Origin: an uncultured Acetatifactor sp.
GTDB taxonomy: Bacteria; Bacillota; Clostridia; Lachnospirales; Lachnospiraceae
Direction: 5' to 3'
Assembly (NCBI GenBank): GCA_910587555.1
Contig: CAJULV010000004.1
Span: forward strand, 49,378-113,377
Length of the DNA stretch: 64,000 bases
The notes beneath the pieces were generated by a model. It had not been told where the DNA came from and searched no databases. It was given only the letters and a program-made list of their open reading frames with translations. Each line of letters starts with the position of its first letter. Positions within the stretch are counted from its first letter, which is position 1. Positions 52,815-59,561 of this stretch are shown piece by piece. Made by a program: the position numbers and the translations under genes.

Positions 52815-55268
52815 TCAATCCTTTTTCAGAAACGGATTTTCATTTACCCATGATCGGTTTTTCCGTCCATCCGAATGTTCCGAAAAGCTGGCAAATACAT
52901 CAATGACTTCTGACGCATCCGCCTCTTCGCCGCTTTCTGCCAATCCCCCATCCAACGGCAGCAGCTTTAAGGCCCTCCAGGCATTTTCCGCAGCCTTCCA
53001 CAAGGGCAGATGGGCGGCACAGCAGGCATCGGTTACCGCATATCCCTCCTCCACCCAGCGCCGTTCCGCCGCGGCATACCTCTCCTCCAGCAGGTTGTCC
53101 ACCGTCAGCCCGTCCGCCGCGCCTCCGTCATCCAGAAATGTACGCAGACAGTTAATACATGCCGTCACACGGGGATGATAGTACCCCTGAATCAGCTCGT
53201 GGTAATCACGGCTGGGATAATCAATCAGATTGGGAATGGTCTTCGCAAAAGTAGTCCCCATATCCCGCATCCATCCGCGGAAGTCTTCCGGCATACAGTC
53301 GGCACCCGAGACATCCGGGTCACAGGGACGCCCTCCGTAACGGCGGACTTTGGTTTCCACATAGGACTCCTCATCCTCCCCTGTCATCCGCTCCAGCTGT
53401 ATCAGCAGCTGCTCCAGCAATGCGGCGTGCATTTCAAACGCCGGATGCAAATCTCCCTGCCATTCCCCCCGGTTCAGAAACAGTTCGAACAGACAGCGCA
53501 GATGCATGTTAAAATATTCCGTAATATACTGCCGCATCACATCAAACATATCTCGCCCCGCAAAGCGGTTTTTCTCCCCCTCCGGCAGGGCCGCCATAGT
53601 CTGCATATACCGATCCAGAAGACTTGCCACCTCATGCGATTCCCTTAACGGCACCTGGCGGCGCTGGGGGCGCACCAGATAGCAGCGCTTCTGATAGCGG
53701 GCATGGGAACTGTCCCTGTGGGAATAGACGGCCCTGTGCAGAAAACCAAGCGCCTTCACCCCGGTTTCCGCGGCACCCGCCCCATAACGCTGCAGCGCGG
53801 TTTTCCGTAAAAAACCCTCCAGTGTAACGTCCCCCGGATTCCATGCCAGTTGAAATAAGAGGTCAAAAAAATGCAGACTGAATCCGCACAGTTCGGTGCA
53901 GTTTCCGAATCCCTCTCCGCGTTTTACGACACTCCTGTCAGTTATTTCCCTGGCAGCTTCGATATGGCGTTCAAAGTCACCGTGCAGATGGTCATCTCCT
54001 CCAAATTCATTCAAAGGCTCCAGGATATAACGCGCCCGGCGCAGAGGGCCGTAATTCGCATCCCGATACATAGGTTCGCGGAAAGTACTGTCCGTCTCCT
54101 TCCTGTTTGGCCATAAATCCAGAAAATATACCTCCTCCGGCAGCGCGTCCACAAATCGCTCCATGACTCCCGGCATTGTCCAGATACAGGGCGGCGTGTT
54201 CGCCCTCACCCCCCAGCCGTCGAAGAAAAACCGGGCATCCGGAACTATCTCTCTTATGGCTTCATATGTATATTTTGCAAAATCCAGATTGATCCGGATA
54301 AAGTCTTCTATGTCTGTGGATATATGGTGCTCCGAGGGCGGGCATGCCGAAAAATGACGGCATGGACCGTAGGTCTCTATCCATGTCTCCACAAAAGTCT
54401 TCACAAAGGTTTTGTACAACGGTTCATCCGGATAAAGATAGGGTACCGTCTCTGCTTCTGCCTCATCATCCTTCACCCACTCACAGCCAAAGTACCTGGC
54501 GTCTGGATATACTCTGCGGAACTCCGGACTGGTTTCCTGGGGCATCATCTGCACCATGGTCTCGATTCCAAGACTGCGGGCATATTCCGCAGTATTCCGG
54601 ACGATCTCCATCCTGGCAATATCCCCCGGTGTAACAGGCTCTGTCTTTACCCCCATCTTCTGGAAAGTACGCTTGCGCACATAGGTATTCCAGCTGTAAA
54701 ACCGATAAGAATTTATCTTGTTATGCGCATACATGTCCAATTCCCGCCGGCGCTCTTCCGCATTCAGAAAGGCTCCGAAATTATACACCCACTGCCCCAC
54801 CGTATGCCGGAACCGAAATGCCGAACGTTCTACCAATGTCAGATCCGGCAATTCCAGGTCCGGTTTTTGCGTATAAGAATCCCCGTCATAATAAAATCCA
54901 ACCCCAAACTGTTCCTGAAGCAGATGACATACACTGTAATGCACGGAGCGCTGATTTGAGCCGCCAAGCACCAGCACTTCGCCCCGCACCGCAATGGCAA
55001 TGCAGTCATTTTCCGTCTCACTCTCTCCCGGCAGCACATGCTCCCGCTCCTCAAAAGCGCGAATCATCCCATGGGTAGCCGGCCTTCCAACCAGGATCCT
55101 GCCGCCCGGCAAGGAAGCCGCCTCCCTTTCCCGTGCAAGCAAAAGCCTCGCCCCGCTGATTTTCTGTATATACAGACACAGCTCCTGCGCCGCATGGGTC
55201 TCCAGCCAGGTTGCGTTTTCGCCCAATATGACACAACAGCATGCTGCCCCGTGCTCCGTAATTTTCAT
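52815..55268 (-). CDS. Large glycosidase-like protein (GH20b/GH67N N-domain, GH89-like barrel)
   Basis: 817 residues, no signal peptide. The N-terminal 120 residues resemble the zincin-like domain found in front of GH20, GH67 and GH89 enzymes (HAAQELCLYIQKISGARLL, GGRILVGRP). A barrel follows, with RRELDMYAHNKINSYRFY, ACPPSEHHISTD, FFFDGWG and FLDLWPN. The C-terminal part GFSLHFFDLLFQLAWNPG and LRKTALQRYG resembles alpha-N-acetylglucosaminidases (NAGLU, GH89). Catalytic carboxylates cannot be fixed without alignment. The strong GAGGAGG site and promoter make it the head of the eight-gene operon. Glycoside hydrolase fold is likely; the GH89 label is tentative. Confidence 0.6.
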   Translation of the reverse strand: MKITEHGAACCCVILGENATWLETHAAQELCLYIQKISGARLLLAREREAASLPGGRILVGRPATHGMIRAFEEREHVLPGESETENDCIAIAVRGEVLVLGGSNQRSVHYSVCHLLQEQFGVGFYYDGDSYTQKPDLELPDLTLVERSAFRFRHTVGQWVYNFGAFLNAEERRRELDMYAHNKINSYRFYSWNTYVRKRTFQKMGVKTEPVTPGDIARMEIVRNTAEYARSLGIETMVQMMPQETSPEFRRVYPDARYFGCEWVKDDEAEAETVPYLYPDEPLYKTFVKTFVETWIETYGPCRHFSACPPSEHHISTDIEDFIRINLDFAKYTYEAIREIVPDARFFFDGWGVRANTPPCIWTMPGVMERFVDALPEEVYFLDLWPNRKETDSTFREPMYRDANYGPLRRARYILEPLNEFGGDDHLHGDFERHIEAAREITDRSVVKRGEGFGNCTELCGFSLHFFDLLFQLAWNPGDVTLEGFLRKTALQRYGAGAAETGVKALGFLHRAVYSHRDSSHARYQKRCYLVRPQRRQVPLRESHEVASLLDRYMQTMAALPEGEKNRFAGRDMFDVMRQYITEYFNMHLRCLFELFLNRGEWQGDLHPAFEMHAALLEQLLIQLERMTGEDEESYVETKVRRYGGRPCDPDVSGADCMPEDFRGWMRDMGTTFAKTIPNLIDYPSRDYHELIQGYYHPRVTACINCLRTFLDDGGAADGLTVDNLLEERYAAAERRWVEEGYAVTDACCAAHLPLWKAAENAWRALKLLPLDGGLAESGEEADASEVIDVFASFSEHSDGRKNRSWVNENPFLKKD

Positions 55269-55309
55269 ATGCAGTTCCTCCTCGTTTTCTTCACACTACC
55301 TTTTGTTGG

Positions 55310-55450
55310 TTCCTTTTTTCTGAAACCTTTTGCCGCTTCCTTTTTACCGGCGCTTCTTTTCGTAAAGCTTGGGCGCTTCTTTTTACCGGCTCTTTTTTCT
55401 GAAAGCTTTGGCGCTTCTTTCCGCATGGTTTTAATTTCTTTTTGCCGGTA
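55310..55450. repeat. Degenerate repeats in the leader of the catabolic operon
   Basis: Several copies of a core close to gcttctttttaccggc followed by ttttctgaaa...tttg/cgcgcttc, in units of irregular length. Confidence 0.4.
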
Positions 55451-55467
55451 GCTTTCCTTCTGTCTTC

Positions 55468-55496
55468 AGTGTACCACGGCTTTTTCTGAGGCTCAA
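55468..55496 (-). promoter_or_regulatory. Promoter of the eight-gene catabolic operon
   Basis: Minus strand: -35 TTGAGC, 17-bp spacer, -10 TACACT, about 200 bp before the first start codon. Confidence 0.5.
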
Positions 55497-55673
55497 TCAA
55501 TAGAATTTGACAACAAATCTCTAATTTTTGATGCGGGTAACATGTCTCGAAAAATACAGCTGCAGTGCATAGTGCGGCTGCAAGCGTAGAATTGCCTGAC
55601 CAGGCAGATATGCTGTAAGAGCAGACAGATTTCATGAGAGAACCTGTCAAAGGTTATTCTTCCATATTATAAG

Positions 55674-55771
55674 GGGCTGTGGGGAAATGGTACACAATAT
55701 ACAATCATGATTTCCCTTACGTCAGAGTATCATAAGTATATTGTATAAATACAGCCATTTCCCAACAGCCC
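55674..55771. mobile_element. MITE-like long palindrome
   Basis: 17-bp terminal inverted repeats GGGCTGTGGGGAAATGG and CCATTTCCCAACAGCCC (16 of 17 paired) with further imperfect pairing inward (ACACAATATAC / GTATATTGTATA), total 98 bp and no coding capacity. AT-rich centre. Sequence of the ends resembles terminal repeats of transposons but no transposase is in the window. Confidence 0.5.
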
Positions 55772-55809
55772 GATTTTCAATCATCTACAATAATAACGAC
55801 AAGCCTTTT

Positions 55810-57045
55810 CTAGCGGCGCACCCATTTTCCGAATAGGGTCTTCTTATATTTCGCCAGTTCCGCTTTGGCTTCCGGATGCTCCCCGGCCTTCTGCAGGTAG
55901 CCCACTCCCCTGGAAATATCCGCTGCAACCCCCAGCCCGTTGGCATAAATAACACCCCGCAGATAATCCGCCTCCCAGTAATTCCAGTCTACCTTATCCA
56001 GATACTGGCGTGCCCGGACATAATCCTGCGGCGTCCCCCAGCCGTTAAAGTGACATTTTGCCAGGTAAAAAAGACCGTATTTGCTGCCCTTATCGCAGGC
56101 AAAGGTTAACAGCTCCACAGCCTTCGCATAGTCCTGCGTCACCCCTTTCCCGAGGAAATAAGCTTCGCCCAGCACATTGTGACTGCTGATACTGCCGCCG
56201 GGAAGTTCCTTTTCATAACATTTAACGGCATATGCTTCATCCTTTGAAGTCCCGATTCCCTGGAAGTAGCAGCGCCCCACGTCGCACCAGCTTCCCGGTT
56301 CACCGCCCTCAGCCGCCTGTTTGAACCAATAAAGCGCGTCCTCCTTCCGCCCTTCCTTCTCCAAATCCTTGGCATAGATGGACTGGTGCAGCGGATGGCC
56401 ATACTCCGCCCCGATTTTCCACAAATCCCTTGCCTTCTCCGGCTGGGGCAGAATAATATCCTCATCCCCCTGGCTGTAATAGCGGTTCAGGTTGTTGGCC
56501 GCAAAATACATGCCGCCCCGCAGAGCCTTCCAGAACAGGTCTTCACATTTTGAAATATTCTCTTTCAGATACGCCTTCAGTGACGCATTATCAGGAAAAG
56601 AATCCTGATTCTTGCCCTGAATCCGGAGAAAATCCCACCAGAAATAAGCGTTGGCAACTACATATTGGCAGAAGGCATCTCCTGACTCCGCCAGCTCCTG
56701 TGCCTCTTCAAAAGCCTCCTGCAGGCTGCCGAAGGGCATCTTCCGTTCCGCCTCCGGTGTCAGCTCACCCATACGCATCGATACCAGTACCCCCAGGGCA
56801 CTGCCCTGTTCTACGGATTTATGTAAATAAGCTATCGCTTTGTCGTCATCCTCTGGAAACCCGTGTCCGGACCACACATATTGATGCCCACAGTAGCATC
56901 TGCCCAGCACACAGCTTGCATCTCCGTCCCCCGCCGCGGAGGCCTTCTCCAACAGGGCCAGCGCCGCCTTGCCCCGTCCTGTCCTCTCATTGTAGTAGAT
57001 ATCCTGCAGCGCCTGCTTTACCTCGCTGCTCAGTTCCTTTCCCAT
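55810..57045 (-). CDS. Sel1-repeat (tetratricopeptide-like) protein
   Basis: 411 residues built largely of Sel1-like repeats, e.g. ALYWFKQAAEGGEPGSWCDVG, AYFLGKGVTQDYAKAVELL, HFNGWGTPQDYVRARQYL, VIYANGLGVAADISRGVGYL. No signal peptide. The start at 57045 (MGKELSSEVKQ) follows AGGAG with 10-bp spacing and an A-rich spacer; ATGs further upstream lack a site. Sel1 proteins are scaffolds for protein-protein contacts; the partner is unknown. Stands alone on the minus strand. Confidence 0.82.
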   Translation of the reverse strand: MGKELSSEVKQALQDIYYNERTGRGKAALALLEKASAAGDGDASCVLGRCYCGHQYVWSGHGFPEDDDKAIAYLHKSVEQGSALGVLVSMRMGELTPEAERKMPFGSLQEAFEEAQELAESGDAFCQYVVANAYFWWDFLRIQGKNQDSFPDNASLKAYLKENISKCEDLFWKALRGGMYFAANNLNRYYSQGDEDIILPQPEKARDLWKIGAEYGHPLHQSIYAKDLEKEGRKEDALYWFKQAAEGGEPGSWCDVGRCYFQGIGTSKDEAYAVKCYEKELPGGSISSHNVLGEAYFLGKGVTQDYAKAVELLTFACDKGSKYGLFYLAKCHFNGWGTPQDYVRARQYLDKVDWNYWEADYLRGVIYANGLGVAADISRGVGYLQKAGEHPEAKAELAKYKKTLFGKWVRR

Positions 57046-57172
57046 TTTCCTTATGCTCCTTTCCATACAGTTGTTTTTGATATCTGTTGTCACCTTGTAG
57101 CCGTCCGCATATTATCGGGAATGCTGAACATATTTTATCATAATGAATGCAAATTTTCTATCTTAATATGGC

Positions 57173-57194
57173 AAATATCCTGTAAATATCCTGT
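57173..57194. repeat. Tandem 11-bp repeat upstream of the Sel1 gene
   Basis: Two exact copies of aaatatcctgt, about 130 bp before the Sel1 start; possible binding site. Confidence 0.6.
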
Positions 57195-57265
57195 AAACAT
57201 TCATTCCTACACTGAAATGACTATTTCCAACGCAGTTACAAATATCAGCGTAGAATAACATTGAA

Positions 57266-57312
57266 ACGGCTTCCGGGCAAAATGCCCTTTATCAGCCAAG
57301 CAGGGAAGCCGT
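57266..57312 (-). terminator. Hairpin ending the XRE/KTR unit
   Basis: ACGGCTTCC / GGAAGCCGT outer stem with an inner GGGCA-TGCCC hairpin; on the minus strand it is followed by TTCAATGTTATT, a modest T-run. Confidence 0.45.
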
Positions 57313-57376
57313 ATCTGTAACAGTTTCCGTCAAATCATTTGCTTCATAAGCAATAGACGCTTTCGATAACAGCCTT

Positions 57377-57451
57377 TCATTGTCCCACGACTGTAATAGA
57401 CGGCGTTTCTTTCTTGCATTTCGGACAGTAGAGCGGGAAATTCTTCATCAT
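57377..57451 (-). pseudogene. Truncated cysteine-rich KTR protein
   Basis: A 24-codon frame MMKNFPLYCPKCKKETPSI... then a premature stop. The opening NFPLYCPKCKKET matches the second half of cysteine-rich KTR proteins that travel with Tn916-like and other Clostridia mobile elements; the first half (with the other CxxC) and the tail are missing. The ATG overlaps the stop of the XRE gene, so it could still be translated by coupling, as a zinc-knuckle fragment. Confidence 0.5.
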
Positions 57452-58431
57452 TTGCGTTTACCAAGCAAATTGGAAGCCGCAACAATGGCAGGGAATACGA
57501 CGGCCGCAACTACCCAAATTATCCAACTATTTCCCCAATTATTTGTAGAAAGGCTATATCCTAAATATACGGCAGCAGCAATTGACCAATATACAACCGA
57601 AATATTCGTTGTGACAGATTGCTTTTGCTTTTTCTCCTTTGAATAATCGCCCTCCTGTAAAAGTTTTTCATAGCTTGCCCATACTATTCCGCTGCGGATA
57701 AAGAAAACGACACCAATACCTGCAATAACAAAAGAAGCAGAAAGCATAACCGTCAGCAGTAATTCATTTTCATCATTAAAAATAGCTCCTCCAAAAAGAG
57801 GGATGAGCGCCATAATACAAAGACCAGCGCCTATTATGTTATTTCTTGTATATACTTCGTTATATTGTGCTTTCCGTTCTGCAACCATTCCGCTAACGCC
57901 ATATTCCGTTTCAAAAATTTCTTTTTCTAAATAATCATATGCTGCGGTTTTTCTACCACTTGAAATAAACAAAGCAACTGCTATTGTGACAAGAAGAAGT
58001 AAAACAATCATTCCAATTCCTTCAGCCACATTATCTCCCAAACTATATTTTGGAACTTCGCTGACCGCTCCTAATATCAATAGACATATAGGTGATAAAA
58101 TACACAAAAAAGTTGCCAATGCTATTGATTTTGATGTTGTAGCTTTGACAGAAAGAAAGGCGTTTGCTTCTTCCATAGATACCCGCCTTAGCTTTGACAC
58201 TTCATCAGATGGTATGGTACATTCCTCATCTTCAATTTCATCTTTAAGCAAATAGTCTGTGCTTACACCAAACAATTCTGAAAGGCGAATCATTTTCTCA
58301 AGATCTGGAACAGACTGAGCTCCTTCCCATTTCGAAACGGACTGCCTTGTAACATTCATTTGTTCAGCTAATTCCTCTTGTGACCAACCTGCTTTCTTTC
58401 GAAGCTGTGTTAATTTGTCTGCAAAAATCAT
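57448..58431 (-). CDS. XRE family regulator with C-terminal membrane domain
   Basis: 327 residues. Helix-turn-helix at residues 6-60 (LTQLRKKAGWSQEELAEQM, VTRQSVSKWEGAQSVPDLEK), acidic linker, then about six membrane helices (SIALATFLCILSPICLLIL, GMIVLLLLVTIAVALF, IIGAGLCIMALIPLF, FVIAGIGVVFF, VYWSIAAAVYL, IIWVVAAVVFPAIVAA). AGGAGG at 8 bp. Such proteins are membrane-held repressors that sense membrane or cell-wall stress or peptides. Noticeably more AT-rich than its surroundings and beside a KTR fragment, so acquired sequence is likely. The start region has a palindrome over the -35. Confidence 0.85.
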   Translation of the reverse strand: MIFADKLTQLRKKAGWSQEELAEQMNVTRQSVSKWEGAQSVPDLEKMIRLSELFGVSTDYLLKDEIEDEECTIPSDEVSKLRRVSMEEANAFLSVKATTSKSIALATFLCILSPICLLILGAVSEVPKYSLGDNVAEGIGMIVLLLLVTIAVALFISSGRKTAAYDYLEKEIFETEYGVSGMVAERKAQYNEVYTRNNIIGAGLCIMALIPLFGGAIFNDENELLLTVMLSASFVIAGIGVVFFIRSGIVWASYEKLLQEGDYSKEKKQKQSVTTNISVVYWSIAAAVYLGYSLSTNNWGNSWIIWVVAAVVFPAIVAASNLLGKRK

Positions 58432-58514
58432 AACGATATCCTCCTTGTGTGTTTGTTATGCGTATATTTTATCTTTTTTCCAGGTTGCTCTCTACCAATC
58501 AGCACCATGCAATG

Positions 58515-58530
58515 TGTCAACTGTCAGTTG
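58515..58530 (-). promoter_or_regulatory. XRE -35 box overlapped by a 13-bp palindrome
   Basis: CAACTGTCAGTTG (58518-58530) is a perfect 6+1+6 palindrome; the minus-strand -35 TTGACA (58515-58520) overlaps it. The -10 at 17-bp spacing is TGGTAG, weak. Likely site of autorepression by inference. Confidence 0.45.
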
Positions 58531-58638
58531 CATTCATAATATCATTGAAATTTTCACTTAGTTTTTACCTGTTTTGTATATATTTCCTATTATAGTCATT
58601 TAAATAACCCCCATCAACAGGAAAGCTATTTATTCAAA

Positions 58639-58664
58639 AGCGGCAGAGATTTCTCCCTGCCGCT
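58639..58664. terminator. Bidirectional hairpin AGCGGCAG/CTGCCGCT
   Basis: 8-bp perfect stem, 10-nt loop, followed by TTCTGT on plus and TTTTGAATA on minus. Lies 130 bp after the GNAT stop. Confidence 0.5.
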
Positions 58665-58779
58665 TTCTGTACTTATGCAAAGGTAATTTCGAGGCCGGTA
58701 GCAAACGCCGGAACGCCGCAAGGAAGAAAGCGCTGGAAGCCACGGCAAACGCTGAAAAGTTTCTTTATCTCACATGCGC

Positions 58780-58804
58780 AAAAAAGGCCGGTATCACACC
58801 AGCC
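58780..58804 (-). terminator. Terminator overlapping the GNAT stop codon
   Basis: Minus strand: GGCTGGT, loop GTGAT, ACCGGCC, then six T. The loop contains the TGA stop. Confidence 0.75.
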
Positions 58805-59336
58805 TCACCTTGTCCAACATACGCTCCGGAAGCACATTTTCATAAATGGAATAGTATTCCGCAAAAGCAAGTTTTCTCCCGAACGTGAGTACCTCCATCT
58901 CCACCCCGAAGAGATCCACCAGCAGCCCAGTGGGCACCATGCCGTTTCTGAGATAAAATGACTTTCTGCGTATTCTGTCCCTGGCATTGTCCGCAGCCCG
59001 GGCTTCCGGACCGGTTGTACGCTCAATCTCTACCACTACTTTATCACTGCCGTAACGCTCCCGCAGTTCATGCAGGGCAGTACTTCCCAAGCCGCTTCCC
59101 TGGCAATTCGGCTCTATCGCGAAATAGTCCAGCAATGCCAGTCCGGCAGAGAGAATCATAATTGCCAGCCCGCAGAACCCACCCGCTTCATCCTCAATTG
59201 CCAAAAACTCGCACAAGCCTTCCTTCTGCTTCTCGACCATCAGTTCGAAAGGCTTCTTTTCCGATTTCGGAAAGGATGCTTCGTACAGCACCCTTATCTG
59301 CTCCAATTTTTCTTTACTGACCGCATCTTTCAACAT
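58794..59336 (-). CDS. GNAT family N-acetyltransferase
   Basis: 180 residues, GNAT fold: EFLAIEDEAGGFCGLAIMI strand pair, DYFAIEPNCQGSGLGSTALHEL (motif A, acetyl-CoA loop QGSGLG), then FYLRNGMVPTG (motif B). C-terminal extension of about 35 residues (FGRKLAFAEYYSIYENVL). No clear ribosome site before the ATG, so expression may rely on upstream translation. Separated from the exporter gene by the 36-bp repeat array. Substrate unknown. Confidence 0.85.
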   Translation of the reverse strand: MLKDAVSKEKLEQIRVLYEASFPKSEKKPFELMVEKQKEGLCEFLAIEDEAGGFCGLAIMILSAGLALLDYFAIEPNCQGSGLGSTALHELRERYGSDKVVVEIERTTGPEARAADNARDRIRRKSFYLRNGMVPTGLLVDLFGVEMEVLTFGRKLAFAEYYSIYENVLPERMLDKVRLV

Positions 59337-59364
59337 AGCAGCATCTATTACACTCCCGTCTTAC

Positions 59365-59544
59365 TTTTCAGCAGAATATCCGCCTCGCTCCTGTCAGGCA
59401 TTTTCGGCAGAATCTCCGCCTTGCTCCTGTCTGGCATTTTCGGCAGAATCTCCGCCTTGCTCCTGTCAGGCATTTTCGGCAGAATCTCCGCCTTGCTCCT
59501 GTCAGGCATTTTCGGCAGAATCTCCGCCTTGCTCCTGTCGGGCA
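59365..59544. repeat. Five-copy 36-bp tandem repeat
   Basis: Exact 36-bp periodicity: copies at 59365-59400, 59401-59436, 59437-59472, 59473-59508 and 59509-59544, followed by a partial sixth. The middle copies differ at one position; the first differs at about four. On the minus strand each unit reads KMPDRSKAEILP in one open frame, and the array starts 17 bp after the exporter stop. No spacers between copies. Confidence 0.9.
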
Positions 59545-59561
59545 TTTTCAGCAAACCGTTC

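Larger units (their letters stand above)
55269..55809. other. Intergenic region with operon promoter, degenerate repeats and MITE-like palindrome
   Basis: 541 bp. From left: a leader with degenerate GC/T-rich repeats (55310-55450), the promoter of the minus-strand catabolic operon, and the palindromic element at 55674-55771. An open frame here (55291-55650) encodes only repetitive Lys/Arg-rich sequence and is not called. Confidence 0.5.
57046..57376. other. AT-rich intergenic stretch with remnant sequence
   Basis: No gene. It contains the tandem 11-bp repeat at 57173-57194, a hairpin at 57266-57312, and downstream remains of the KTR fragment region. Confidence 0.4.
58432..58793. other. AT-rich intergenic region upstream of the XRE gene
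   Basis: 362 bp. Holds the XRE promoter and palindrome (58515-58530), a GC-stemmed bidirectional hairpin (58639-58664) and the GNAT terminator. No further coding signal. Confidence 0.5.

Noticed and set aside
55291..55650. 119-codon Lys/Arg-rich open frame upstream of the catabolic operon
   Set aside because: It arises from degenerate DNA repeats in the leader, spans the promoter, and lacks a ribosome site.
59365..59544. CRISPR-like direct repeats
   Set aside because: The 36-bp units are contiguous with no spacers, and no cas gene is in the window.
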